Below are positions 9,911 to 18,203 of a stretch of 64,000 bases of DNA, piece after piece; the first letter of the stretch is position 1, and the number at the start of each line of letters is the position of its first letter. The notes beneath the pieces are model-generated. The model saw only the letters and a program-made list of their open reading frames with translations. It was not told the DNA's origin and did no database searches. The DNA lies in assembly GCF_011759375.1 (NCBI RefSeq), contig NZ_JAARML010000002.1:620001-684000 (forward strand). Reading direction: 5' to 3'. This DNA comes from Paraflavitalea devenefica (GTDB taxonomy: Bacteria; Bacteroidota; Bacteroidia; Chitinophagales; Chitinophagaceae). Both the position numbers and the translations under genes were made by a program.

Positions 9911-11086
9911 TTATTGAACCTGCACCCGGTTGCCTTCCAGCCTGAACCGGACACCATTTTTTTCCAGCATGTTCAGCACCACCGGTAAGGTCAGGTTGCG
10001 TTCTATCTCTCCATCAAAGGTGCGGTTGCTCACCGGCTCTGCAAAAGATACCTGGATATCGTACCACTTTTCCAACTGTCGCATGACCGCCTTAATATTG
10101 GCCTTGTCGAAGTAGAAGAACCCATGCACAAAAGCCGTGGCTTCCTCTGTATTACCATTTCTTATTACTACCTGCTTATCGTTACTGCATCTTGCCTGCT
10201 GACCAGGTTGCAGCAGGTAGGTTTTGTTATCATTGACCAGCAGCCTCACCGAGCCTTCCAATAGGGTGGTCTTTACCTGTAGTTCGTCGGGGTAGGCATT
10301 GATGGCGAAGTGGGTACCCAGCACTTCTACTTTACCCATACCGGGCACCTGCACAATGAAGGGCTTTTGTTTATCCGTCGCTACTTCGAGGTATACTTCC
10401 CCGGTGATACTGATCTCTCTCGTATTACCGGTAAACAGGGTAGGGTAGGTAACCGAGGAAGCTGCATTGAGCCAGATGGCCGTGCCATCACTCAAGAGTA
10501 ATTTATACTGCCGTCCTTTGGGCGTGCTCATGGTATGGTATACTACCTTCTTGTCGGGTCCGTTACTCTCCTGGTAACTGATCACCCCTTCTTTACGGCT
10601 CACCGTAGCATTGCCTTCGCCGGTTAATTGCCCATTGGCCACACTGTCCAATACAATCTGCCGGCCGGATCCCAGCGTAAGAATGGCGCCGTTCTTACCG
10701 GGCTGTATGGCCTTATTAAATGCTGTATCCCATTTTTCCGTTTGCGTTAGTGACGGGGCACGGTTGACCCTGAATAGGAAAAAAGCGATGAGGGATACGG
10801 CGATCAATAACACCGCTGCTGCGGCATATTTATACCAGGTATGTCGCGTATTCCGTCTATCCATCACAACCACTTCCTTTCTTCTACGGGCTGCCTCCTT
10901 TCTGAAGGAGAAGTAGTCCTTCATTTCCTGCGTAAGTGCCTCTTCATCCTCAAAGGTGTCGAACAACCGGCGGTTTTCCCGCGATGCGGCTTTCCATTCC
11001 TGCAGGACATTGTTCTCTTCCGGCGTTAAAGTACCCCGGAGGTGTTTGAGTATAAGCACACGTATTTCACTGGCCTTTTCAAGCAT
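9911..11086 (-). CDS. FecR-family anti-sigma factor / signal transducer
   Basis: The product has 391 residues. The cytoplasmic N-terminal region (about 1-80) carries the usual sigma-binding segment (RGTLTPEENNVLQEWKAAS). One transmembrane helix follows (about 87-107, YKYAAAAVLLIAVSLIAFFLF). The FecR domain is at about 190-290 (TPKGRQYKLLLSDGTAIWLN, ITGEVYLEVATDKQKPFIV, GTHFAINAYPDE). A C-terminal DUF4974-like module is at about 310-391 (FYFDKANIKAVMRQLEKWYDI). FecR proteins hold an ECF sigma factor at the membrane and release or activate it when the STN domain of a TonB transporter reports ligand. It sits between rpoE and susC, as expected. Confidence 0.95.
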   Translation of the reverse strand: MLEKASEIRVLILKHLRGTLTPEENNVLQEWKAASRENRRLFDTFEDEEALTQEMKDYFSFRKEAARRRKEVVVMDRRNTRHTWYKYAAAAVLLIAVSLIAFFLFRVNRAPSLTQTEKWDTAFNKAIQPGKNGAILTLGSGRQIVLDSVANGQLTGEGNATVSRKEGVISYQESNGPDKKVVYHTMSTPKGRQYKLLLSDGTAIWLNAASSVTYPTLFTGNTREISITGEVYLEVATDKQKPFIVQVPGMGKVEVLGTHFAINAYPDELQVKTTLLEGSVRLLVNDNKTYLLQPGQQARCSNDKQVVIRNGNTEEATAFVHGFFYFDKANIKAVMRQLEKWYDIQVSFAEPVSNRTFDGEIERNLTLPVVLNMLEKNGVRFRLEGNRVQVQ

Positions 11087-11208
11087 TATACATCGTTTGA
11101 ATTAAAGAGAAGGGATGGTTAAGTATATGTGTGGATATTGTTGGATACGTTTGGAATGGAAAAATGAACCTCGATTGGTAATAATTATTTAATATAGGCA
11201 ACGAGGCA

Positions 11209-11293
11209 AGGCGTTTGCTTCGATAGGCTCTTTTAGAGGTAGTCGGGCCAAAGGCCCGGAAATAAGGGTGCGAGGCTGCAAGCCTCGCACAGC
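11209..11293. repeat. Composite intergenic repeat, copy 1, 3' of the ECF sigma gene
   Basis: It starts with AGGCGTTTGCTTCGATAGG and ends GCCTCGCACAGC. Both end modules recur in the same order at 12155-12230 on the other side of the sigma gene. The middle differs between copies. Here it holds GGGCCAAAGGCCC and a perfect 10-base inverted repeat, GTGCGAGGCT / AGCCTCGCAC, around the loop GCA (11268-11290). Confidence 0.65.
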
Positions 11294-11322
11294 AGCGAAG
11301 GCGGTAAGGCGGGAAGGAGTTA

Positions 11323-11916
11323 TTAGTCGGTGCTTTTGAAGAGGAGGAGGGTGAGGGGGAGCAGGAATTTACGCTGGCCGAGGATGGTCCTTAACTGGGC
11401 GGCGGCCTTTGACTTGGTACTGCGTACGACATCGACATTGATGCCGAGCTGGTGGGCAATCTCTTCCATTTTTAATCCATCGAGGTAAAAGAGGGTGAAT
11501 ACATCACGCCGCAAGCGGGGCAAGTGCTCTATCTCCTGGTAGATCTCTTCCATGATCTCCGACTTAATAATAAGGTTGATCACCAGGTCGTCATGATCCA
11601 TAATGGCATCTTCTTCCAGGGAAGTATCCTGCCGGGGCGCCCGGTGGCGGCTGCGCAGCACATCATAACAGTGATTGCGGGTAACGCGGTAGAGGAAGGA
11701 ACGGATGTGTTGATAGGTATCAAATTTCTGGTAGCCCTCCATTAGTTTATATAAAGAGTCAGCAGCTATTTCTTCTGCTTCGGGCTGACTGTGAATCAAC
11801 TGCGTAGCGAAATAGCTTAAAGGATAAAAGAATTCCTCATAGACTTTTTTAAATGCTCGCTCCTTGCCTTCCTTAAATTCTTCTATCCAATCATGACCAG
11901 GTGTTTGCTCTCTCAT
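11323..11916 (-). CDS. ECF-type RNA polymerase sigma factor (sigma-70 family)
   Basis: The product has 197 residues and the two-domain ECF layout. Region 2 (about 20-90) includes FFYPLSYFATQLI, EAEEIAADSLYKL and IRSFLYRVTRNHCYDVLRSR. Region 4 (about 130-185) has a helix-turn-helix, LPRLRRDVFTLFYLDGLKMEEIA. The FecR gene 237 bases downstream is its likely anti-sigma partner, and the SusC STN domain is the likely receptor. Together they should switch on the uptake genes when substrate is present. The gap to fecR is long and repeat-filled, so the two may be separately regulated. Confidence 0.93.
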   Translation of the reverse strand: MREQTPGHDWIEEFKEGKERAFKKVYEEFFYPLSYFATQLIHSQPEAEEIAADSLYKLMEGYQKFDTYQHIRSFLYRVTRNHCYDVLRSRHRAPRQDTSLEEDAIMDHDDLVINLIIKSEIMEEIYQEIEHLPRLRRDVFTLFYLDGLKMEEIAHQLGINVDVVRSTKSKAAAQLRTILGQRKFLLPLTLLLFKSTD

Positions 11917-12304
11917 GACGGATTATAACGGTTATAAAAACAATACCAGCCTAGAATATTGGTTCGTGTGATTCAGGGGGTTTTAGAAGGATGAGAGGCG
12001 TAGAACTTGAAAAATGAAAAAGGAAGTAAGATTGCCAGGCGGCAGGTTAGTGACTGACTAGTGTGAGACATTTTAAAAGTACTACTTTTTCAGGTATATA
12101 TAAAAATAATGCCTGTGTGGAGAATTAGGTGTTAGCTTTTAGCGGTTAGCTGTTAGGCGTTTGCTTCGACAGGCTCTTTGGCCGCAGCGTCCCCTCCGGG
12201 AGACACTGCGGGGAATAAGCCTCGCACAGCGCAGCTTACCATGATGCGGCCATGCATAATATATTCCTGAAAATTATCAATTGATTTTCTATCTTGTATG
12301 TCCT
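11917..12304. other. 388-base gene-free stretch upstream of the ECF sigma gene
   Basis: This is the divergent control region between the sigma gene (minus) and the DUF4468-like gene (plus). It holds iterated short words (GGTGTTAGCTTTTAGCGGTTAGCTGTTAGG pattern, 12127-12157) and the second composite repeat (12155-12230). No gene is supported. A small reverse-strand frame at 12236-12475 is a shadow of the next gene. Confidence 0.55.
12155..12230. repeat. Composite intergenic repeat, copy 2, containing a CCGCAG hairpin
   Basis: The ends match the copy at 11209-11293 (AGGCGTTTGCTTCGACAGG and GCCTCGCACAGC). The middle is a different hairpin, 12182-12211, running CCGCAGCGTCCCC to GAGACACTGCGG. That hairpin recurs with 28 of 30 bases identical at 16684-16713. 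The unit therefore looks modular, with fixed ends and exchangeable stem-loops. Confidence 0.65.
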
Positions 12305-12787
12305 ATGCAGTACCTCTTTATCTTTCTGCTTATCATGAGTACGGGGGCCATGGCCCAGTTGCCCCGGAATGAGCTGGACCATTTTGAGTATACCCAGGAA
12401 ATAACACTTACCACTCCCGACTCCATACTGGTACAAAGGGCCCGCACTTTCTTTAGGCAACCTTTTATTGTGCATTGGGATTCAGTCGCTTTTGTAGACG
12501 CCGTGCATACCGGCAAAGGACATATTATGGTGCGCATCCATCACTGGCTCAAAGGCTTTACAATACCAGTGGCCTTGAAGCTGGAGATTGACGTGAAGAA
12601 GAATGGCTACCGGTATTCTGTACGTCACCTGGAAGCCGATAAAAAGGATAGCCGTTACCTGTTTCCGCTGGAACAAAAACCGCCCGCCGTCAATGCCATA
12701 GTATATGAACAGTTGTTGCAGAAGACACACCGGTATGTGGGCGCCGTGATCAGCTTGCTGAAACGGTATATGGGCGGCGAGTTCTGA
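12305..12787 (+). CDS. Secreted DUF4468-like protein
   Basis: The product is 160 residues from the ATG at 12305, preferred because it gives a clean signal peptide (MQYLFIFLLIMSTGAMAQ). The mature part has an alpha/beta pattern (FEYTQEITLTTPDSILVQRARTFF, then HWDSVAFVDAVHTGKG and HIMVRIHHW) that resembles DUF4468 proteins of Bacteroidota, whose fold is TBP-like and whose function is unknown. It ends in a helical tail (ALLKRYM-like). It lies 218 bases before the large membrane sensor on the same strand; a functional link is not shown. The assignment to DUF4468 is by pattern memory only. Confidence 0.7.
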   Translation: MQYLFIFLLIMSTGAMAQLPRNELDHFEYTQEITLTTPDSILVQRARTFFRQPFIVHWDSVAFVDAVHTGKGHIMVRIHHWLKGFTIPVALKLEIDVKKNGYRYSVRHLEADKKDSRYLFPLEQKPPAVNAIVYEQLLQKTHRYVGAVISLLKRYMGGEF

Positions 12788-12806
12788 TGTGGTGAATCCC
12801 TTCGAC

Positions 12807-12887
12807 CCTTCGACAGGCTCAGGGTGACAGAGGCTTCGACCACCCTTCGACAAGCTCAGGGTGACAATGCTTCCCGCAGAGCGGGAC
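12807..12887. repeat. Tandem CTTCGACAAGCTCAGGG repeats plus CCCGC hairpin
   Basis: Two direct copies of a 23-base unit (12807-12829 and 12844-12866, differing at one base) contain CTTCGACARGCTCAGGG followed by TGACA. A TCCCGCAGAGCGGGAC palindrome follows at 12872-12887. Conceptual translation gives the well-known spurious HPEPVEG / HPELVEG peptides. An inverted pair of the same unit is at 32722-32770. Confidence 0.75.
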
Positions 12888-13005
12888 AGGGAGGGTGACA
12901 AATACCACTAAAGTTGTATTGATATAACGGTGATTATAGTGTAGTTTTAAGTTTACCTGCCAGATGCACTTAGTCCGTGCCCGGCCATGATCATAAATTT
13001 TAATT

Positions 13006-16000
13006 ATGCCGGGTAAACGTAACATAGCTTTTTTGCTGGCTATCTTCTTATTGTTTGGCGCTTTCTTTTCACTCTACTATTTCTATTATGTGCCTGCGCA
13101 GCGCAACAGTCTGCACCAATACGCTTTTTCCCTGCTGGAACGGATACAAACGAATATCCTTGCCCGCAACCGGGACCTGGGCCAGTTGTACCGGAATACG
13201 GTGGTGAAGCATGTACAGGATAAGGACCGTGAAGCGCTGGATGTAATGCTGGGCCGCCTGAGCGCTCCGGCATTTATGATGTTGGATACGACGGGTTTTT
13301 TACGCGATAAACCACCGGCCCCCGGGGCCGCTGCCACCTCCTTAACAGATACTACCGTGCACTTTGCCTGGCTGGACGGCTGGCGACTGGTATATCCCAT
13401 AGCCGATGCCGGCCGTAAGACAGTACCTGTATCTATCCCTGTGGCAGAGCTGCTGGAACCCTGCTTCGTGTACCGGAAAGAGTTCTTTGAATCGTACCTG
13501 CTGGTACGTATGGATAAGTCTGCCGGTACCGGTATTGTGGTGTATGGCGCTGACTCCTTTGGCATGCGCCAGGAGATGAGCGGCGACAGTCTGCTGCTGC
13601 GCCAGAAAGGAGGCGGCTTTCCGCAAACCACCGATATTACGCTGAAGGGTGTGCCCTATAAGTTGTTTAGCTGGTCTTTTTTATTGGACCGTCAGCCGGT
13701 AGTGCTGTGCGGTGTGGTGAGGCAGTCTGTTTACCATTCCACCATCCATACCATCCCGTTAAAAGTAGTGTACCCGGTGATCATCCTGCTGCTGCTTACC
13801 TTGCTGGCCCTGCCTTTCCTGAAGTTGTATTTTATGGGTCGCCGGGAACCCTTGCGCAACCGGGACTTTACGTTTGGCGCTATTGCCGTAGCCATCGGCG
13901 TGGCCATGATCACGCTCATTATTATCCATGTGCTGTTGTTGTACCGGAGCGACCGGGAGATCAACAGCAACCTGAAAAAGTTATCGGAGCAGCTAGAAAG
14001 CAGTGTATCGCAGGAGCTGACGCAGGCCGGCCGCCAATTGACTTTTTTTGATCAGGAGTTGTCTTTGAGGGTGGGTAAGGAAAAGGGTATCCTGCCAGGC
14101 CTGAAAGTAAAGCATACCAATGGTAAGGACTCCATTTTTATTCCTTGGATGGATAGCGCCAGCGGTACGTCTTATTATTATTTTAACCGGCTGAGCTGGG
14201 TAGACGCTACCGGTAAGCAACAATGGAAAGCGCAGATCGATGATCCTGAAACGATCAAATTCATTGATGTGAGTAACCGGCATTATTACCAGGTGTTTAA
14301 GGACACCATGCCGGGGCGCGCCGATACGGGCCTGATGGTGATGGAACCGGTGAATAGCTGGACGAGCGGCGACTTTGAGATCAACCTTTCCCAGCGCAGT
14401 AAGGTAACCGGCCGGGCAGCGGTGATGAGCACACATTTGTATTCCCTGCAGAATACCATTCTGCCGCCCGGTTATGGCTATTGCCTGATGGACAATGCCG
14501 GGTATGTGTACACGCATTCGGACATCCGAAAAGGACTGAAGGAGAATTTCCTGGATGAAACCGGCAGGCTGCGGGCTGTGCAGGAAGCCATGACCAGTCA
14601 CCAGGATACCGTATTGAACAACCTACTGCTGTACAGTAAACCGCATTCCATTTATATACATCCGCTGCAGAAGCCTCCTTTATTCCTGGTTACTTTTTAT
14701 GACAAGAGCTTCTTTTTTGCGGTGCACCTGCGTATACTGGTATTTGCCCTGCTGCTGCTGACCCTCTGCGCCACGCTGGTGATAGTGGCCATGGTGCTGC
14801 TGTACTGGAAGCCCAACCGGCATGCTGCGTTTGCCCCGGCCGATTATGCGCAATGGATGTTGCCCAAGCGTTCCCTGCTGCCTTACTACAAATCGGGCAG
14901 CCTGTTTATGGCCCTGTACCAGTTGCTGATACTGCTTTGGCTGAATGAATACGATGCTTACCTGCTTTTACTGGTCACCTGTCTTACCCCGCTGAATGTA
15001 TTAAGCGCGCTGGCTACCTTCCGCCTGTATGAGGATACGTACCTGCAGGGAAAGCAGGATATACGGCGAAGCCGGGTGCTGGCGCTGGTATTGTTGCAAG
15101 GCACGCTTACCTTACTCTGTGGTATATGCGGCGAAGTTTCCTGGCGGGAGGGCTGGCTGTTTTATGGTTTCCAGGGCACCCTCTTTATCGCCTTACTGTG
15201 GATGGTTCATTATGATCAACTTATTAAGACAGATAATTCCTTATTGCGTTGGTGGCAGCAGCGAAAGCAGGCAGCGCAGCAGCATACGGTTGGCCAATGG
15301 TATGAAAAGGTCGCCAACTGGACCGTGTGGAAACGGGTACAGTGGCACTACCTCACCTGGCATGCGATCTTTATTTTGCTGCTCACGCAGTGCCTGAGCT
15401 CCCTGCCGGCCGCTTTGTTTACCTGGTATGCACAGAATCATGAGATCAGGCAGTCGGTTAAAAAAGGACAGCTATACCTGGCCACTCAACTGGAGCAAAG
15501 AAAAAGCGGCATTGAACGCTTTTTAAAAGACCATGATACCACGGTTGCCCGCAATCAGTATGCAGATACGATCGCTTATACCAAGGGCATTTACACCATT
15601 TATGGAGATACCGTAATGCGGCCTTCCGTAAATAATACCCGGCATGCGCACCAGGCAGCGCGGTTGTATACCCGGTCGGAAGATTTTTACCTGGAGGCAG
15701 TGAACCGGGTTATTCCCAATTATAATGATCCGCTGTTTTACCCGGCGTTGCGCAACGGCTCGTCGGACAAGCGCTGGCACTGGGATAGCTGCTGCCGTGA
15801 TACCATGGAGCTTACCTGGCATCCGGCGCGGGAAGGATTGTTTGCCCGGGATATGGCTGTCCGTACGGCGCCCTTGCTGATCGTGTCGGACCTGCCCGAC
15901 CGTTATGTGATGACCAAAAGGCCCCTCCTGGTGCTCCTGTTGTTCGCGCTGGGTATCTTGATCGCTATCGGCCTTGTCAGCTTGATCCGTGCGACCATCT

Positions 16001-16680
16001 ACCGTTTCTTCTCCCTGCGCTTTGTGCATTGGCAGGAGGGCGGGAGCGAACCAAGTATACCGGGCGAACCAGTGATACAACCCGGTCATTTCCTGGAGAA
16101 ATGTTATGAGACTACCAGGAACCGGGAAGCCATTGACCTGCAGGGAACCGCCTGCCTGGCTGCTTATTTCAAACAGACAAGTACTACTGGTGAAACGATC
16201 ACCCTTGCAACAGCAGAGGAACAGGAAGCGCTTATTATTAAACAGGTGGCTGACTGCAGGTTGTTCTTTGAGGCGGTGTGGGCTGCCTGTAGTGAAGAAG
16301 ACAAACTGCTACTGATGAACCTGGCCCAGTATGGTGTACTGAATTATAAAAACACGGAAGGGATCTACCGCCTGATCAGCCATGAGCTGGTAACGGTGTA
16401 CAATGGCCGCCTGGCCCTGATGAGTCCGGCTTTCCGGTATTATATACTTACCCGGATCGACCAGCCGGAGGAAGTGGAAATGAAGCGGAAAACGATGGCT
16501 GGTGGCAGATGGCAACAGATACGTATGCCTTTACTGGTGATCTTCCTGCTGATTGGTATTTTCCTGTTTATTACACAGGAAGAAGCCTTTAAAAGGATAG
16601 GGGCGATACTGACCAGTGTTACCGGGGTTCTTTCGTTGCTGATGAAGTTTGCGAGTGATGCGGCGGCGGGGAAGAAGTAA
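13006..16680 (+). CDS. 1224-residue multi-pass membrane sensor-like protein, function unknown
   Basis: I do not recognise the full-length protein. Visible parts: an N-terminal transmembrane helix (about 7-29), an extracytoplasmic region (30-245) and two helices (about 254-312). A coiled-coil start (LKKLSEQLESSV) leads into a second extracytoplasmic region (315-575) with a Cache-like signature (YGYCLMDNAGYVYTHSD). Several helices follow at 580-790, then a third extracytoplasmic region (about 800-965), another helix, and a cytosolic domain (about 1010-1170). That domain contains a winged-helix-like segment (CSEEDKLLLMNLAQYGVLNY), and the protein ends in a helical pair (MPLLVIFLLIGIFLFITQEE). 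No kinase, cyclase or HAMP domain is evident. The C-terminal module resembles one that I recall recurring at the ends of unrelated bacterial proteins. A role in sensing is inferred. Confidence 0.7.
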   Translation: MPGKRNIAFLLAIFLLFGAFFSLYYFYYVPAQRNSLHQYAFSLLERIQTNILARNRDLGQLYRNTVVKHVQDKDREALDVMLGRLSAPAFMMLDTTGFLRDKPPAPGAAATSLTDTTVHFAWLDGWRLVYPIADAGRKTVPVSIPVAELLEPCFVYRKEFFESYLLVRMDKSAGTGIVVYGADSFGMRQEMSGDSLLLRQKGGGFPQTTDITLKGVPYKLFSWSFLLDRQPVVLCGVVRQSVYHSTIHTIPLKVVYPVIILLLLTLLALPFLKLYFMGRREPLRNRDFTFGAIAVAIGVAMITLIIIHVLLLYRSDREINSNLKKLSEQLESSVSQELTQAGRQLTFFDQELSLRVGKEKGILPGLKVKHTNGKDSIFIPWMDSASGTSYYYFNRLSWVDATGKQQWKAQIDDPETIKFIDVSNRHYYQVFKDTMPGRADTGLMVMEPVNSWTSGDFEINLSQRSKVTGRAAVMSTHLYSLQNTILPPGYGYCLMDNAGYVYTHSDIRKGLKENFLDETGRLRAVQEAMTSHQDTVLNNLLLYSKPHSIYIHPLQKPPLFLVTFYDKSFFFAVHLRILVFALLLLTLCATLVIVAMVLLYWKPNRHAAFAPADYAQWMLPKRSLLPYYKSGSLFMALYQLLILLWLNEYDAYLLLLVTCLTPLNVLSALATFRLYEDTYLQGKQDIRRSRVLALVLLQGTLTLLCGICGEVSWREGWLFYGFQGTLFIALLWMVHYDQLIKTDNSLLRWWQQRKQAAQQHTVGQWYEKVANWTVWKRVQWHYLTWHAIFILLLTQCLSSLPAALFTWYAQNHEIRQSVKKGQLYLATQLEQRKSGIERFLKDHDTTVARNQYADTIAYTKGIYTIYGDTVMRPSVNNTRHAHQAARLYTRSEDFYLEAVNRVIPNYNDPLFYPALRNGSSDKRWHWDSCCRDTMELTWHPAREGLFARDMAVRTAPLLIVSDLPDRYVMTKRPLLVLLLFALGILIAIGLVSLIRATIYRFFSLRFVHWQEGGSEPSIPGEPVIQPGHFLEKCYETTRNREAIDLQGTACLAAYFKQTSTTGETITLATAEEQEALIIKQVADCRLFFEAVWAACSEEDKLLLMNLAQYGVLNYKNTEGIYRLISHELVTVYNGRLALMSPAFRYYILTRIDQPEEVEMKRKTMAGGRWQQIRMPLLVIFLLIGIFLFITQEEAFKRIGAILTSVTGVLSLLMKFASDAAAGKK

Positions 16681-16683
16681 AAA

Positions 16684-16713
16684 CCGCAGCGTCCCCTTTG
16701 GGAGACACTGCGG
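16684..16713. repeat. CCGCAGCGTCCCC hairpin between convergent genes
   Basis: This 30-base imperfect inverted repeat (CCGCAG ... CTGCGG) is identical to 12182-12211 except for two loop bases (TT for CC). It sits between the convergent ends of the 1224-residue gene and sucC, where it could also act as a transcription stop, although no clear T-run follows on either strand. Confidence 0.6.
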
Positions 16714-16740
16714 AGAATATAATTATTAATCAATAATTTC

Positions 16741-17952
16741 CTAAGCTACTGCTTTATTGACCAGTGCGGCCGCTTCGCTGAGGAGGATAGCGGATTGTAC
16801 TTTGAGGCCGCTTTCTTCGATGAGCTTTTTGGCTTCTTCGGCATTGGTGCCTTGTAAACGTACGATGATAGGCACGCTAATGTTGCCGATGGATTTGTAG
16901 GCGTCAATAACACCTTGCGCTACCCGGTCGCAACGAACAATACCACCAAAGATGTTGATGAGGATCGCCTTTACTTTAGGGTCTTTTAAGATGATGCGGA
17001 AACCGGCTTCTACGGTAGTGGCATTGGCTGTACCACCTACGTCGAGGAAGTTGGCAGGTTCACCGCCGCTTAATTTGATCATGTCCATGGTAGCCATGGC
17101 CAGACCGGCGCCATTTACCATACAACCTACGTTGCCATCCAGCTTTACGAAGTTGAGGTTGAATTTACCGGCTTCTACTTCTGTAGGATCTTCTTCACTG
17201 ATATCGCGCATGGCTTCGAGGTCGGGATGGCGCATGAGGGAGTTATCGTCCAGGTTCATTTTGCAGTCTACCGCAATGATCTTCTCATCGGCAGTCTTAA
17301 ACAAGGGGTTGATTTCCAGCATGCTGCAATCCAATCCCACGTATGCATTGTATAAATTGGTAACGAACTTCACGCAATTCTTAAAGGCTTCGCCTTTGAG
17401 GCCCAGGTTAAAGGCTATTTTACGCGCCTGGAAACCCTGTAAGCCACCGCCGGGGTGTACCCACTCCTTGAAGATCTTCTCGGGTGTTTTGTGGGCTACT
17501 TCTTCAATGTCCATACCGCCTTCGGTGCTGTACATGATCACATTCTGGCCACGGCCACGGTCGAGCAGGATGGATAAGTAGAACTCTTTTACGGGATTGG
17601 GGCCGGGATAGTATACGTCCTGGGCTACCAATACTTTGTTGACCAGTTTGCCGGCAGGTCCGGTCTGGATGGTCACCAGGGTGCCACCGAGTATATTGGA
17701 AGCGATCTGCTTGATCTCTTCAGCGCTTTTGCCTACGGCTACGCCGCGTTGCTCCGTGCCCTGGACCTTACCCTTACCGCGTCCACCGGCGTGGATCTGG
17801 GCTTTTACAACGGCGAAACTATTGCCAAACTGTACTTTGAGGTTCTTGTATGCTTCTTCGGCTGCATCAGCCCTGTCTACCGGAATGCCTTCCTGTACCG
17901 GTACATTGTATTTCTTCAGCAGCTCTTTTGCCTGGTATTCGTGGAGATTCAT
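16741..17952 (-). CDS. sucC: Succinyl-CoA ligase [ADP-forming] subunit beta
   Basis: The product is 403 residues from the ATG at 17952 (MNLHEYQAKELLKKYNVPV), the canonical family start; the frame extends further upstream but those codons are not conserved. The enzyme makes succinyl-CoA to succinate plus ATP in the TCA cycle, with the alpha subunit SucD encoded elsewhere. Visible family features are the ATP-grasp segment (VVKAQIHAGGRGKGK), the nucleotide/metal region (LEINPLF, AVDCKMNLDDN) and the C-terminal CoA-ligase motif (ILINIFGGIVRCDRVA). Length matches the family. It stands alone on the minus strand, with palindromic repeats on both sides. Confidence 0.97.
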   Translation of the reverse strand: MNLHEYQAKELLKKYNVPVQEGIPVDRADAAEEAYKNLKVQFGNSFAVVKAQIHAGGRGKGKVQGTEQRGVAVGKSAEEIKQIASNILGGTLVTIQTGPAGKLVNKVLVAQDVYYPGPNPVKEFYLSILLDRGRGQNVIMYSTEGGMDIEEVAHKTPEKIFKEWVHPGGGLQGFQARKIAFNLGLKGEAFKNCVKFVTNLYNAYVGLDCSMLEINPLFKTADEKIIAVDCKMNLDDNSLMRHPDLEAMRDISEEDPTEVEAGKFNLNFVKLDGNVGCMVNGAGLAMATMDMIKLSGGEPANFLDVGGTANATTVEAGFRIILKDPKVKAILINIFGGIVRCDRVAQGVIDAYKSIGNISVPIIVRLQGTNAEEAKKLIEESGLKVQSAILLSEAAALVNKAVA

Positions 17953-17988
17953 GCAGGAATAATTTTGGGCGAAAGTAAGAAGGAAAGG

Positions 17989-18105
17989 CCAGAATTTAGA
18001 ATTCAGCATCCAGAATTCAGAATTGCTGCCGCGCTTTGAATAGCAATACTTTGGCTCACGACGCTTAAATTCTGGCTTCTGGATACTGGCTTCTTGTATT
18101 CCTGG
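17989..18105. repeat. Word-built imperfect palindrome with TTGCTGCCGCGCTTTG core
   Basis: The left arm (17989-18024) is made of AGAATTCAG-like words. The right arm (18068-18105) is made of TTCTGGAT / CTGGCTTCT-like words and is largely complementary to the left. The 43-base core begins with a 16-mer (18023-18038) that occurs again in the same position of the palindrome at 29851-30022. More words of the right-arm type continue to about 18132. Confidence 0.65.
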
Positions 18106-18203
18106 ATACGGATTCTGGCTTCTGAATTCTTCTATACCTTCATCTTCATGTATAGATTCATTATTTTATTAATATTCATCATCGGTTGCAGGAGCAACCC
18201 ATT

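Noticed and set aside
12482..12901. Minus-strand 139-codon frame containing SLSKG and HPEPVEG
   Set aside because: It is the translation of the intergenic CTTCGACAAGCTCAGGG repeat and is antisense to the DUF4468-like gene.
16741..18009. Longer sucC start at 18009
   Set aside because: The canonical family start MNLHEYQAKELL is at 17952; the extra 19 residues are not family-like.
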